Of a stretch of DNA of 64,000 nucleotides, positions 1 to 24,184 are shown in pieces. Numbering within the stretch: position 1 is the first letter of the stretch; every line of letters begins with the position of its first letter. A program made the position numbers and the translations under genes. Origin of the DNA: Amoebidium appalachense (Eukaryota > Ichthyosporea); NCBI GenBank assembly GCA_963693365.1, contig CAVNZM010000002.1, positions 4,960,001 to 5,024,000 on the forward strand. Direction: 5' to 3'. Below the pieces are notes generated by a model. It had not been told where the DNA came from. It made no database searches and saw only the letters and a list, made by a program, of their open reading frames with translations.

Positions 1-65
1 TCCTGGTCTCAGCGTAAGTGTGTGGATGTGGGTGGGTGGGTGTGGGTGTGGGTTTTTTTTTTTTT

Positions 66-107
<42 letters not shown>

Positions 108-1478
108 TGTTTGTTTTATGGGGTGAGTGGGTGTATGGATTTGTGTGTGTGTTTGTGTGCCTGTGATTGCGTGTGGGTGGGTGAAAGGGTGTGAAGGGGA
201 CAGAGAGAGAGTGTGTCTGTGTGTGTGGGGCGCTGGGCGGGGCGGGGGGAGGGGAGGGGGGGGGAGGGGGGAGGGGGGGGGCATAGCACGTCCATATTAC
301 CAGAGGGGCACAGAGCCCAGTGCACACACATTGTCTCTCTTCCTAACCTATCTCCCACCGTGCAGGGTTGTGATTGCCGTGTGCTGCATGGTCATCCAGG
401 TCATGATTTCACGCCCCGCTGTGCGCCTTGAGAACTGGCAATACCGCTGGTTCGAGTCTGTCGGTGTGTATCTCCCCTTCCCCCCCCCCTCCCCCCTCCC
501 CCTCCCCCCTTCTCTTCCACGCCTACGCATGTTCAAGTGAAAGCAGTATCTGAGTCGGGTTTTGTTGACAGGATGAATGGGTCGAAACTTGGGTACTGTG
601 GGTGACTTAGCCTCTCCCTGAGGATGGGCTCTGCTCACTCTGCATACATACTCTTCTATGTTGGTTCGCACTCTGCATTGTATTGTTCTTCATGAACATA
701 TGCTTCATACTACATATGGATTTTCACCCCCCTCCCTCTTCTCCTGCAGCGTGGAAGGTGATCTTTGCGTACATCCTGCTAGCCATCATGGTCCTGTGGC
801 GGCCCAATGCAAACAACAAGCGCTTCGCTTACACCCCACTGGAGGTCGACGATGAGGAGGACATGCAGAACGCCGTGCCTACCGCTTATGGTAAGAAACC
901 GCTTAATGTGATTGGGTGTTTGGGTGGTGTGGGTTGAAACGCCGTCGCGTGATTGGGTGCCTGTTGAGATGTTGTCGTGTAAGTGGGTGTTTGGGTGTTA
1001 AAACCCCGCCCTCTGATTGGGTGCTTGGGTGTTAAAACCCCGCCCTCTAATTGGGTGCTGTGGGTTGAAATATCGTCGTGTGATTGGGTGCAATGTGGTG
1101 CAAGTTGCTAAGGAGGTGGTGTGATTGGTGTTTTTTTTTGGTGGAGGTTATGTGGGGTTAAGTGGACATGGGATTGGTGGGGTGGATCAGAAAGAGCTCT
1201 GGCACGTTAGTTTGGGGCATGCAACCCCCCCCCTCCCCCCCCCCCCCCCCTCCCTTACCCGTCTTGGACCCCCCCCCCCTCCCCCCTTTCCCCGTCTGTT
1301 CTGGCTCTGAAACACACACACACACACACACATAGACACACACACACACACACGCACACACGCACGCACACACACACACACACACACACACAGGGAGACA
1401 CACACACACACACAGAGAGAGACACACACGCACACACGCATGCACACACACACACATTTTTTTGGAGGAAGGTTTTTT

Positions 1479-1531
<53 letters not shown>

Positions 1532-2193
1532 AGGGAGGGGTCGCATCAGTGTTGTCATCAATATTTTTTTCGTGTTCGATAATCCCAATATTCCGCTCCA
1601 TCTTCCACCGCCGATCCCCTCCCCGCGCCCCCCCGGCCCTCCCTTCCCCCACCCCCCACCCCCCACCCTCACCCTCACCCACCCGACTTGCCCACATACT
1701 ACCTGCATTCCTCCCTTATAACCGCACGATCCGATTGGGTGCATGTCACAGGGGACATGGTCAAGATGCGCAACGTGTCGTCAGCAAGCAGCCGGGCCAA
1801 CGGCAACGGGGCAGCACATGGGGAGGACGATGCCGACCTGAACTGGGCCGATGAAAATATCCCTGCAACGTCATCAACGTACGTAGTGGGTGTGGGCCGG
1901 TGTTTTATTATTATGATCCCTACTATACTGTTATTTGTGGTTTATGTTTATAGTAAAAGGGGCACCGGGGGAAGGGGGGGAGGGGGTGGGGGGGTAACGG
2001 GGGGAAGGAGGAGGGCCCGGGGGGGGGGGGGGGGATGTGAATGGGCAGATGAGAATATCCCTGCTTGGTCATCAATGTATGTAGTGTGGGTGCGGGCGGA
2101 TGGGTGGTGGTGGTGTTGGTCGTAAGGCAGAGGGGGAGGGGGAGAGGACGGGCAGGCGGGCAGGCGGGAGGGTGGGTGGGCGGGTGGGTGGGT

Positions 2194-2228
<35 letters not shown>

Positions 2229-2757
2229 CTGTATTCGAGTGCTCATGTTCATTGTTTTTTCTGTTGTGTGTGCGTGCGTGCGCGCGCGCGCGAGTGTATG
2301 TGTGTCTGGGTTTGTCTATGTGCACGCTTGTGTACGTGCATGCAAGCTTGTAGGTGTTGTGTGTATGTGTGTAATTTGTTTGTTTCATTCTTTTGGCCCC
2401 AACAATCATGGCTACAAGACCACGTAGAGGCACCCTTCGTCGTATGCCCATCTGTTTGACACACATTTGTTGTCTTGATCTTGTCAGTAAATGTAGCTGA
2501 TCTTGTCAGAGCACTTATTATCTGCACCCGAAGCACTGCCCCCACCATATTTGGCATCGACATAGCCTTATACGGTACTGACAATGGCGCTGGCATAACC
2601 TTTTAAGGCGCTGACATATCTAAATGACATTGCCTTTTATGGTTGTATGGTTACCTTATAAAATACTGACATTACCATATATGGCAGGAACGACATGCTC
2701 TTTGATGACGAGGAAGAGAGGAGGGCCCACCGTCTGGAGCTGTCAAAGATGCAGTAG
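1..2757 (+). CDS. TMEM87/GOST-family Golgi 7TM protein, 3' exons (5' part outside window)
   Basis: Five exons can be joined in phase: 1-13, 366-463, 750-890, 1752-1878 and 2688-2757 (stop TAG). All introns are GT-AG. The product reads as the last two membrane segments (around [13 protein letters not shown] and [14 protein letters not shown]), then [17 protein letters not shown], an acidic stretch [16 protein letters not shown], and a C-terminal [17 protein letters not shown]. In TMEM87A/B the last helix is followed by a near-identical LWRPS-NNQRFAFSPL block, an acidic stretch, a W-EENVP motif and a charged DSDEE...SKME end, so the family call is firm. These proteins sit in Golgi membranes and belong to the GOST group with GPR107/108; proposed roles are in trafficking and ion or lipid handling. 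The extracellular GOLD-like part and first helices lie upstream of base 1. A polyadenylation signal AATAAA is at 3253-3258. Confidence 0.85.
528..735 (-). repeat. Dispersed poly-G-headed repeat family, copy
   Basis: Minus-strand copy in the TMEM87-like intron. It shares GAGCCCATCCTCAGGGAGAGG, TTTCGACCCATTC and CACTTGAACATG with the copies near 12631, 58850 and 6272. A C-rich run lies at 481-510, just beside it. Confidence 0.7.
898..1110. repeat. Intronic minisatellite, about 35-45 bp unit
   Basis: Within the TMEM87-like intron, about five imperfect copies of a unit around GTGATTGGGTGTTTGGGTG followed by TTAAAACCCCGCCCTCT or TTGAAACGCCGTCGC. The copies diverge but keep the GATTGGGTG core. Confidence 0.7.
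1311..1530. repeat. (CA)n tract followed by poly-T and poly-G run
   Basis: About 140 bp of CA/CG-rich microsatellite, then T13 and roughly 40 G. Intronic, and typical of the window. Confidence 0.9.
2030..2092 (+). pseudogene. Decayed duplicate of a TMEM87-like exon end
   Basis: The segment encoding [15 protein letters not shown] repeats the end of the exon at 1752-1878 ([15 protein letters not shown]), including the donor region (GTATGTAG versus GTACGTAG). It sits about 200 bp downstream in the same intron. No good acceptor precedes it, since the upstream sequence is a poly-G run, so it is probably a non-functional partial exon duplication. Use as an alternative 3' exon is not excluded. Confidence 0.55.
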
Positions 2758-13847
<11,090 letters not shown>

Positions 13848-14214
13848 GATTGTCAAACCTGTGGTGGTGGGAGCAGGAAAATGTAAGATGTAGGTGCACG
13901 GTGGTGTGGGCATCTGTGCCTGCTTATATGCACACACACGCGTCTCCCTCATTCCCTCCCTCCCTCCCCTTCTTCCCCTTCCTCCTTCCCTCCCTCCCTC
14001 CCTCCCTCCCTCCCTTTCCCTTTCCCTGCCCTCTCCCCCTCTCCATCTCCCCCTCCCCTCCCCTCCCCACCCCTTCTCCCTCTCCCCCTCCCTCTCTGTG
14101 TGGTTGTGTTTGTGTTTATGTGTGTGTGCGTGTGTGCATATGTGCGTGCGTGCGACGTGCGTGCATGCCGCGTGCATGTGCGCTCACCTGTGTGTGTATG
14201 TGTGCGCGCGCAAA

Positions 14215-14294
<80 letters not shown>

Positions 14295-14345
14295 TCTTGG
14301 CGTGCTAGAGGAAAATGTGTGTATGTGGCTGTGTATGGGTGTTTA

Positions 14346-14399
<54 letters not shown>

Positions 14400-15638
14400 C
14401 GTGCATGCGTGTGTGCGTGCGTGTGTAGGTGCTTGCGTGCATGTGTGTGTGTGCGTGCGTGTGCGTGCGTGCGCATATGTGCGTGTATGTGCGTGCGTGT
14501 GTATGTGTGTGTTTGTGTGTGTATGAAAGGGTGGGGGTGGGGGTGGGGGTGGGGTGGGGGAGGGGGTCAGGGGTTTTTTACCGTGTGCCTCGCGTGCTGT
14601 ATTTTCTTGGGTCCTGCTGTCTGGATGCTGATGTTAGGTGACTGTACAATGTACGGCTAACAAGAAAATAAACATGAAACAGAACTAATATAAAGCCTGC
14701 ACTGAGACACCCCTAGCACACGCCGCACACGCGCACACACAGACACGCAAAAGCCGGAATCACTCAAACACACATCACGGTAAGCAGTAAGCATGCTCTT
14801 TGTCCACGGTCGACACAACCAACTTCAAAAAGTCTTAGGTTTTGAGTCAGACCGGGACTAGCGACTCGCGAGTTTCAAGGTGCGAGCCATCGGGGCAGTA
14901 TGATAAGCGATTCAATATAGTTAATTGTTTTATATGTTAAAAGTTAAGATCAAATTAACTTTTGTTTAAAGATGTTGGTTGGCTAAAGAGGAATTAGTCA
15001 GTTGCCGTAAGCCTCGAAATTTGGCGATTGGATAATTTTCGCGCGCATAGTCATGATTGGCTAGATTTCATGGGAAAGGCGCCACGCCCACGGAGCCTCG
15101 GAGGGAGCCTTGGGGAGAGAGGGAGGAGGAAGGGGGCGAAAGGGAGGGGAAGGGGGAGAGAGAGGGGAAGAAAGAGCGCCACGGAGGAAGCTCGGGGAGA
15201 GAGGGAGGGGAAAGAGGGCGAAAGGGAGGGGGGAGGGGGAGAGAGAGAGGGGAAGAGGGAGAGAAGGAGAGGCCTAGAGAGAGGGAGAGACGGAGAGAGA
15301 GATGAGATAGAAATAGAGAGAGTGTGTGTGTGTATGAGTGAGAGAGAGAAGGGCGGGAGGGGGGGGGGGGGGGGGGGAGAGAGAGAGAGAGGGAGGGAGG
15401 GAGGGAGGGAGGGAGAGAAGGGAGGGAGGGAGGGAGGGAGGGAGGGAGGGATTGAGGGAGGGAGGGAGGGAGTGAGGGGGGATGGAGGTAGGAAGGTATT
15501 TAAGTGAGGTTTAGAGGGTGGAGGGAGAGAGGGAGTGTGTGCGCGCGCATGTAGGAACAAATGCTCACAACAGACGGAACCCCAAGTCAGGCACCGTCCC
15601 ACCACCGGAAAACGTTAGAGTACGCTTTCACTAACTTG
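13848..15638. other. Intergenic spacer upstream of the CDCA7-like gene
   Basis: Contains CT/CCCT-rich DNA (13940-14100), about 75 bp of GT (14217-14291), mixed GT/GC repeats to 14525, and GGGA/GA-rich DNA (15110-15540). Unique-looking DNA at 14640-15060 shows no exon I can support. Confidence 0.5.
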
Positions 15639-16310
15639 TCACACAACCGCCAGGCTACATATAGCCTCTAGATTTAGAGCAATTTGCTTGTTACGCCCAG
15701 TCTTCGTGGCTGTCTGGGTTTGCTCACCTCTACACACACGACACTCAAACTCTGGAGAACAGGCCCGGCAAAGTTGGAACGCAGGAGTACCACTACACTA
15801 CAGCCAAAAGAGCATAGTCACTATGATACCCTACGTGTTTAATTTCGTTGAGAATATACTCTACTGCCTCATTTATATACTTGAGGTTACTCACTAGCCG
15901 CCAGGTCAAGCTTTCTTGTGAGCAACCCATCTTGCTGGGTGGATGCATGCATGGGCGCACCGGTGCACGTGTGTGAGGACGCTGCACATACGTGTGTTTC
16001 TGTGTGGTCGTGTGTGTGTGTGCATGTGTGCGTGCGTGCGTGCGTGCTTGTTCGTGTGCGTGCGTGCGTGCGTGCGCGCGTGCGCCTGTGTGCGGCGTGC
16101 GTGTGCGTGCACGTGTGCGTCGTGTGTCTTTTTGGTTGTGTCTGGTTGCACGTGTTGTGTACTTTTCTGTGTACGTGTGTGCATTTCTTTTGGTTGCTTT
16201 TATGCGTGCGTGTGTGCGTCTGTAGATACCACGGTTTTCGTACAGATGTATGTGACCTGCAACGACAAACCCTCTGCGACACAGCCCTCCTCCCCATTCT
16301 CCTCGACCAT
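15639..16310 (-). CDS. Possible small three-exon gene, function unknown
   Basis: Exons 16310-16230, 15934-15895 and 15751-15639 join in phase (GTATCT and GTGAGT donors; CACCCAG and TCTCCAG acceptors). They give about 77 aa starting MVEENGEEGCVAEG and containing FECRVC. An in-frame stop lies just upstream of the ATG. I recognise no family, and the middle exon is only 40 bp, so this rests on splice signals and composition alone. The overlapping plus-strand reading ending TTILAKLF-stop, and a minus-strand reading containing NLKYINEAVEYILNEIKHVG, are competing interpretations of the same bases. Confidence 0.28.
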
Positions 16311-16817
16311 TTTAGCCAAACTCTTCTGAATGATTGAACGCTAGAATATGCCAACGAAAAAAATAAAACGAGGAAATGGTAACTGATTTCTACTGAAATA
16401 TTAAATTTACCTACATGGTTGCCCACTTCGAGTAACAACCATCAATGAAACACGCCCGACTCAATGACTGAGGAGTCGACGCGAGTCACGCAACAAACAA
16501 CCAAGGAACCGTGGTCACGGAACTCCAGGCTTTGCATCGCTCTGCCGCGCTCGCGTCTAAACCGAACAACCAATCGTCTTTCAGTGCCGCACAAAGATAG
16601 CCATATATGGTGCAAACAAACCGTTGTCAGAGTAGACAAAGCGCCATCGCCTCTCAAGTTCCTTTGCTCTCACTGTCTCCACTCTGTCTAGCTTCTTCTT
16701 TTGTGCTCTAGTATGCAGTCCAGTTACGATATCCTTACTTACACCCTGTAGACGTCCCTTCCTTTCTAAGCACTATCTCCTCCTGTTTATAAGGGATAGC
16801 TTCCGCTTTTCGCAAAC
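16311..16817. other. Divergent intergenic region
   Basis: About 500 bp of ordinary-complexity DNA between the small minus-strand gene and the esterase start. It probably holds both promoters. I recognise no motif in it. Confidence 0.4.
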
Positions 16818-19197
16818 ATGCTGTCCTTCCTCCTCTTTCTTTTCATCCTGTGGCTTCTCTGGCCAACAGGTCTTCAAGTGGATATGATGTGGCAGGGGAT
16901 AGTGCTTGAAGTGTTGACACGTATGATAGGTGGATGTGTTGTGATATTTGAGCAGATAACGGGGAAGCCAAGCGCGAAGATTAGCAGGGACTTGTTCAGT
17001 GCAATGACAGGAGGGAAAAAGGCAGTGAACGACCCGAACATGGAGGTGGGTGCCACAATTCACCAGCAAAGTTAGAAGCACACACACCTGTGTTTATATG
17101 TGCATAATCCCTTCGGCATTCGTTTATGTGGACATAAATTGGTTGTTTGCTCGTTTTCTGAGAAGATTCTATTCTATTCGATTTTTCATCGACTGTGCCT
17201 TATGGGGCCATTTCCTCCTTGTTTGGCCCCCCATTTTCGTTAGTTCTTTTCTGTGATTCTTGCTGATCTTGTTCTACTCTATCCCAGCCCGTCTGCCTCG
17301 CTTTTTTTTTTCCTTCGAACATTCCCTCAATCGTGTCCCCTTTATTCCTTCCCACCCATTTCCATTCCTCCTTTCTTCCTGTTTACCGTTCACTTTTTTG
17401 CACGTGTGCACCCGTACACAACGCTTTCCATGCCTGCAACGCACACCAATAGACGGGAAGGTCAAAAGGGTGTGTCATTTAGATTTTTGTCTCCCTGCTG
17501 CCTCCTTCTCGATATTTCCAAGCCGGAAATGCATACCTCCCCCCCCCAACCCCCCTTCTGCCCACCCATCCAGCGGTCTTGAAGGTCAAGCCCCCCCCTC
17601 CCCCCCCCCCCCCCCCCCCTGACCCCCCCCCCCCCCCACACACACACACACACAAACACGTGCAGCATCCCACCCCCTCCCCCCCTTCGCTCTCCCCCTC
17701 TCATTCGTTACAAAATCCAAGTGAAGCATCAACCCATCTTTTAAAACACATGTGCTTAACACTAGCCTGTACTCCCCTCTTCCTCCCCTCCCCCCCTTCC
17801 TCCCCCCCTCCAACCTCCTCCTCCCCCCTCCCCCTCCCCCCCCATTCCAACCTCCTCCTCCCTTCCCCCCTCTCCCCTTCCCCCTTCCAACCCCCTTTCC
17901 TCCCCCCTCCTTCCCCACCCTTCTTTTCTGAGGACACAGGATGGCCCTGTTCAGGTGTCTTCTGCCTGCACGTCCTTTTTTCCCCTTCACTCTCTTCTTT
18001 TTTAATAAATATTTATTTGAAGTTTGGTTTCAAAATATTTCAGTTTTGTGACGCTTTGTGTTTTGTTTTTTGGTGTCTTCTCTATTTTCAACGCCCTAAT
18101 TCATAAAACCCCCTACCCCTCTCCCCCCTCTCTTCCTCCTCCCCCCCCCCCCCCGTGCAGTGTGTTGCCCATCGTGAATGTGTACCTCGTACTTTGTGTT
18201 GTTCGGAGTGAGGCAGTGTTCTTCATAATCTGTAGCGCATTCTATTCCTCCCCCCTCCTCTCCCCCCCTCCCCCCTGCCCCCCCTAACTCCTCCCATCCC
18301 CTTCTTCTCGTTTCAAGTTGGAGCAGAAAACACAAAAAAATAAATCTTAACAATTAAAAAACCATTTACTGACCAATCAATGCTCTGCAGACAACAGACA
18401 CGACTCTTACCGCCGACAATGTTCCCTTGAGAATTTACCGACACAAGCCCGACCAATCAGCGGCCTCCGTTAAATCTAGGCCCGGGGGGGTTGTGTTTAT
18501 CCACGGCGGCGGGTGGTGTAGGGGGAATATTCAGTCGCACGACGCATATTGCCGTCTTCTTGCCAAATTAAGTGGTTTCACGGTTGTCTCCGTTGAGTAT
18601 TCTCTGAGCCCCGAGGCGAAATTCCCTGTCGCACTGAACGAGTGCTACGGGGTCACCAAGTATATCTCCACCCACCCCGACGAATTTGGGATAGACAATA
18701 CGAAAATTGTGGTGGCCGGAGATAGCGCAGGCGGAAATTTGACCGCTGGTGTATGTCTCAAAGCACGCGAGGAGCCATGGGGTGGCCCGGCTATCCGCGG
18801 GCAAATCCTGATATATCCGGCATTGGACAATGATTTTTTCAACCAATCATACGTCAAATATGCCCGTGTTGGGCCCCTCTACCGTGAACGCGCCATGGCT
18901 CTGATATCTGGATATATCTCGAAAACTGAAGACTTAAAAAACCCATATCTCCTTCCTATGAGCGCAAAAACTCTATCGGGGCTCCCTGAGGCATATGTCT
19001 TGGTGGCCGAACATGACATTCTGCGGGATGAAGGCCTGAATTATGCTCGCAGATTGCAAAAGGAGGGGGTCCAAGCAACAACGGCGATTATAAAAAAGGG
19101 GTTCCATGCATGTGCGACGATCGTTTCGGGCCCTCTTGCACCGAAAGAGTCGATCGAGGCGGTGGGGAATGTGGCCAAGTGGCTGCAGACGTTGTAG
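16818..19197 (+). CDS. HSL/AADAC-type alpha/beta-hydrolase esterase, membrane-anchored
   Basis: Two exons, 16818-17045 and 18391-19197, both phase 0, encode 344 aa. The N-terminus MLSFLLFLFILWLLWP is a hydrophobic anchor, as in type II ER-anchored arylacetamide deacetylases. Family motifs are HGGGW (oxyanion hole, about residues 114-118), GDSAGG with the nucleophile Ser at about 188, AEHDILRDEG with the catalytic Asp at about 285, and GFHA with the His at about 315. All three catalytic residues are present at normal spacing, so an active carboxylesterase or deacetylase is expected. The substrate cannot be told from sequence. The 1.35-kb intron holds C-rich tracts and a minus-strand copy of the dispersed repeat (about 18155-18265). 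A TMLL-type start context is not assessable; the ATG chosen is the only one giving the anchor. Confidence 0.88.
17590..18300. repeat. C-rich low-complexity intron with dispersed repeat fragments
   Basis: Long CCCTCC/CCCCTTCC tracts (17590-17930 and 18240-18290). At 17935-17975 is a minus-strand fragment of the second dispersed family (GTTCAGGTGTCTTCTGCCTG). At 18155-18265 is a minus-strand fragment of the poly-G-headed family. Confidence 0.7.
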
Positions 19198-20272
19198 GGA
19201 CTTTAGATTTTAGCTCCTGCTTTGATTTCAATGTTAAATCTAGTGCATGGGGTAGCACATTACAGGTATAGAGCTCAAGGTGTGGCCGAGTCTACCGACC
19301 GGAACACAAAGTCAACGGCAGTAACTCTTTTTTTGTTGTTGTTGTTGTTGCCATCATGCAATTGTTCTTTGGTAGTTGGCCCATCATAAGGCTATTTGTA
19401 CATATCTCCCAGGCCTGATCTAATTGGCTGTGGGGTAAATGCTGTAACCATAATTGGAAGGTATAAAAATTTCTCTCTCGTGAGATTGTTGAAGAGACGG
19501 TCAGGCTGGTGAACCGTGAGTGACTGGAATATGGTACCGGCACAATTGTAAGCGCACAACAATTGGACATAGTGATGAGACTCAAATATATGAGTATGCT
19601 GAAAAAACGGGCCACTAAAATGGGAATATTGTTTGTTGTGATCCGTATATATATTTGTTTTAAAAAAAAAAAGTGGCAGATCAAGTACAAATCAGGATGT
19701 TATGAACTCTCGTACGGTGGTTGATTATATTTGGCTCTGTTACCGCTGATGATATCTGTTGTCGGGGAACACAGCATTCCCCCCCCCCCCCCCCCCCCCC
19801 CCCCTCCCACCCCCCCTCCCCGCGCCTCCTCACCACCACCACCACCACACATGTACACTTACATACACACACCTTCCGGAACCCCCCACCTCCCGGAATC
19901 ACCACCACCTCCATACACGCACCCACACACTCTTTCTCAGTCCCTGTCTCCGGCTTTCTCACAGTTCGAAGTGCGCACACACAGTCACGCTCGCGCGCGC
20001 GCGTTAACATGCCGCGCACGCGCGCGCGCACACACACACACACACACATGCACAAACACACCACCGTACGCGTGTGTCCATGCGCATATTACGTGCTCAT
20101 ACACCTACTGCCTCCCATTCACACGCGCATTACTCACCATTCACACATGAGGACACACACATACATACTTGCGACTCTGCTGGCACGCAAGCACACACGA
20201 CATTCATATTTGCACAATAACCCACCATACACACACTCGCGCGTGCCCTCACGCACACACACATGTATTGTC

Positions 20273-20308
<36 letters not shown>

Positions 20309-21087
20309 GGACATTTCAGAGATCTCAACAAAACATGGGGTTAGTCGTGAGCGTGCCTGACATACATCCTTCATTGATAACGGCGTTTATTTAGATCGGG
20401 GCACCAGACAGGGCTAAGAGATAGTCGCTGAGATAGCTCCACCAGATACCCAACGAGATATACCAAACACGAATTTCAATTGTAACGCGCAGGATTTCTA
20501 AACCTTCAATGGCATGTATCAAAACGGCTACGGGGGGTCAACAATCACTAAATTGTTAGCCAAGAAAGAGTAAGAGCATAGAAAATATCTTACTTTTTGA
20601 TATTCGGCAAATAGTATAAAGCAGTGGTATTGGGATAACATGTAAATGCCAGCAACCGAACAGAAACCGAAAAATTCTATTAACATTTTCTACATCGGTC
20701 TAATAGCATCACCGAAGTTAGAGCTACGGTTAGAGAACACTTAGTACGGCAGTGTAAAGCCGCCCAAGCAATAACACCCCCCAGGCACGGAATATTCGGG
20801 AAGAAGGGTAGTGTTCCGCATATTCCTTCTAGCAAGCCATAACCAATAAGCTACGCCCCTTTAACATTAACATCCACACATAATCTATATAATTGCAAAG
20901 CCACGAACCTGTATTAAGATGACGTGTTCCACATCCGATTATTGCATGTTATACATTCAAAATTTTAAAACTTAACGAGTGAAACAATGCACAACTTTCC
21001 CACCACCCAAATAAGGAACACGTGATCGAGAACACGCCATCGTGCACGGTGGGTTTCCATTTATGGTATTTCCGCTCCAGATCTAGA
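19198..21087. other. Convergent intergenic region
   Basis: Contains about 700 bp of AT-rich DNA after the esterase stop, a poly-C/CCACCACCA/CA-rich block at 19775-20310, and about 650 bp of AT-rich DNA with no repeats (20380-21030). I see no exon or RNA gene. Confidence 0.5.
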
Positions 21088-21286
21088 TCAGCTCAACAGG
21101 TATCGGGCACGGAGGGACATTTCATCATCCTCATTGGTCGATTCATCATCCTGGTCGTCGTTGATTGGTTCATGATCATCTGCCTGCATGCCATCCTCGT
21201 CTCTCATTGGTTCCTCAGTCTGCATGCCAAAGGGATTCAACGGTGTGACTTCATTTTCATTATTGCCGTGGTGGTGGCAATAATCC

Positions 21287-21321
<35 letters not shown>

Positions 21322-21399
21322 AAAAAAAAAAAAAAAAAAGCCATCACGGCTTTTTATTCTTGGTTGGTTTCACAATGATCCGGTATATTGAGACCCGTT

Positions 21400-21441
<42 letters not shown>

Positions 21442-21499
21442 TGAATACGGAACACGGTACGAAGTACGCATACACGACGAGAAGCATGGTGCAGGACAC

Positions 21500-21532
<33 letters not shown>

Positions 21533-22182
21533 TTGAATGCGTCAAAAAGTACGAAGTACACAAGAACAAACGGATAACACGATGCAGAATGCAAGCCATA
21601 CATAAAGAGTATGCATAATAAGCAGAGCCCATCCTCAGGGGGGGGGGGGGGGGGGAGCTGTTTTGGGCAAGGGATGGTGGGATGGTGGTGTACACACACA
21701 CACACACCACAAGAACACACACAAACACAGAAAAAGCGCGGGCCCATCAGACACGGGCACACACACACACACGGGCACACACACACACACGCACACACGC
21801 ACACACACACACACGGGCACACACACACACGCGCACACACGCACACATGTGCCTGTGCGCGCGCGCGTGTGTACACGTGTGTGTGTGTGTGTGTGTGTGT
21901 ACAATAACACACGTCCAAGGCATGCCGAACGATATGAACAAAAAACTCAAAACTCAAAAATGCCAAGGGTAAACACCCTTCATGCCTTCAGCATTCCCCT
22001 CGTGTTCTGCATCACGTCCAAGCAAAACGAACATGTCCCGTCGCATTTTCTCCTTCCCTTTCCACACTTATCCCAGTTTTTACCCCATGGTGTTGATATC
22101 TTTTGTGGGTTTGGCTGTAATTTGGCACCACCCCCTCCGTTGTTACATTCACTCCTTTCTACACCCAACCACCCCCTCCCCC

Positions 22183-22213
<31 letters not shown>

Positions 22214-22293
22214 TTGCCTCCCCCCCTCACCCCCCCCTCCTCCCCCTCAAACCACCACCACCACACACATACATACACATACACACACGTGTG

Positions 22294-22388
<95 letters not shown>

Positions 22389-24146
22389 TACATAAACGCA
22401 TGCACACACGTCCAACGCATACCGGACGAAATGAGCAGAGAATGCAAAAAGCAAAATGCAAAGGGTAAACACCCTGCCTACCTGTGGCATTAAGCTCGGG
22501 TTCGGCTTCACGTCAGAACAAAATGAACATGTCCCGTCGCATTTTCTCCTCCCCTGTCGACATTTGTCGCACTTTTCACCCCATGGTGTTCTCTTTCGTT
22601 TTGGCTGCAATTTGGTGCCACCCTCTCCGTTAATAGATTTCTCCTTCCAACTTCCCCTCCCCCCCCCGTCCTCCCCACCCTTCCTCTTCCTCTCTTCCCC
22701 TCCCCTCCCCCCCCTTCTTCTCCGCCCACGAAGCCAAGGTGTCGCGTCTCAGGTGCAATTAATGACTTGACCCTCCCCCCCCCCCCCCCACCCCCCCACC
22801 CGGCCCTGCCCCCCTCCTGAGGATGGGTTCTGCGCATGTTACATACCATGTGTTTAGGATATTGCATACTTGATGTGTGGTATGCCCTCTGCATCGTGTT
22901 TTCCGTCATGAATCATGCACTTCGGTACTCTGTAACACCTTCAACAGCCACCCGGGGGAGGGGGGAGGTGGGGGTGGGGGGTGGGTGGGGGGGGTGAAGT
23001 TGTTATCTACCTCAGGTTCTTGAGTTGGCACGTGTTTTGCACAGCGTGGATATGTGCCATCACACCTCTTCTTGCAGCGAACGCAAAAGTCACACCGTTT
23101 GAACGTGATGCGTGATGGTGGCTTGGCCTTTGTCGGGGATGGGGGTGACTCGGATGACTCGGATGACTCGGGTGACTCCGGGAAAGAACGGAGAGGGAGA
23201 GACGAGATGGGGGGTAGAAAGAGATGTGGCTATTTAATTTTTAATTTTTGTTTGATTATTTATTTATTTATTATGGGGGGGGGTTCGTAGAGGGAAGCGG
23301 AAGGGGGGGGGAGGGGGGGGGGGGGGGGGTGAAGAGAAGGGTGGGCGTTAGAATGTGGTGCACAGCATGGATGGAGTACGGGTGAGGAAAAGAAGAAAAA
23401 GAAAAACGATATGCATGCATCGACGCAAAGTCTACATCGGGATTAGTATTGAACTACAAAGACAAGGGGGGGGGGGGGGGGGGGGTCACACACACAGAGA
23501 GAGAGAGAGGGGAGGGGGAGGGAGAGGGGGAGAGGGTAGGGAGGGAGGGAGGGAGGGAGGGAGAGACAGGGAGATGGGGGGGGGGGGGGGGGGAAGAGAG
23601 AGAGAGAGAGAGGAAAGAGAGAGAGAGAGAGAGAGAGAGATGGAGGGGAGGAGATGAGAAAAACGAGCTAGAGGGGCAAAGCGCGAGCGAGGGCGGGAGA
23701 AGCTGGTATAGGGAGAGAGAGTGAGGGACGGAGAGAGCAAGTGAGAAAGCAAGAGGGAGGGAGCCCAAAAGAAGGAGGGAGGGAGGAAGGGGGGGACACA
23801 CACAGAGAGAGAGAGAGGGGGGGCGGGGGGAGGGGGGGGGAGGGAGAGGGAGGGAGGGAGGGAGGGAGGGAGGGAGGGAGGGAGAGAGAGAGAGGGAGGG
23901 GGGTGGGGGGGGGGGGAGAGAGAGAGGGGGAGAGAGAGAGAGAGAGGGACGGGAGGAGATAGAGAAAAAGGAGCTAGATGGGCAAAGCGCGAGCGAGGGG
24001 GGGAGAAGCTGGTGTAGGGAGAGAAAGTGAGGGACGGAGAGAGCAAGTGAGAAAGGAAGAGGGAGGGAGCCCGAAAGGAGGGAGGGAGGGAGGAAGAGGG
24101 GGGGGGGGGGTAGAGAGAGGGGGAGAGACGGAGGGAGGGAAAGGGG

Positions 24147-24184
<38 letters not shown>

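Noticed and set aside
19292-19690. 132-aa minus-strand ORF downstream of the esterase gene
   Set aside because: No recognisable motif, low-complexity parts (TTTTTKK), and no splice context.
23054-23290. Plus-strand ORF with SDDSDDSGDSG over the zinc half-cluster exon
   Set aside because: The minus strand gives the conserved cysteine module and phase-0 splice sites in four separate exons. The plus-strand reading is its shadow.
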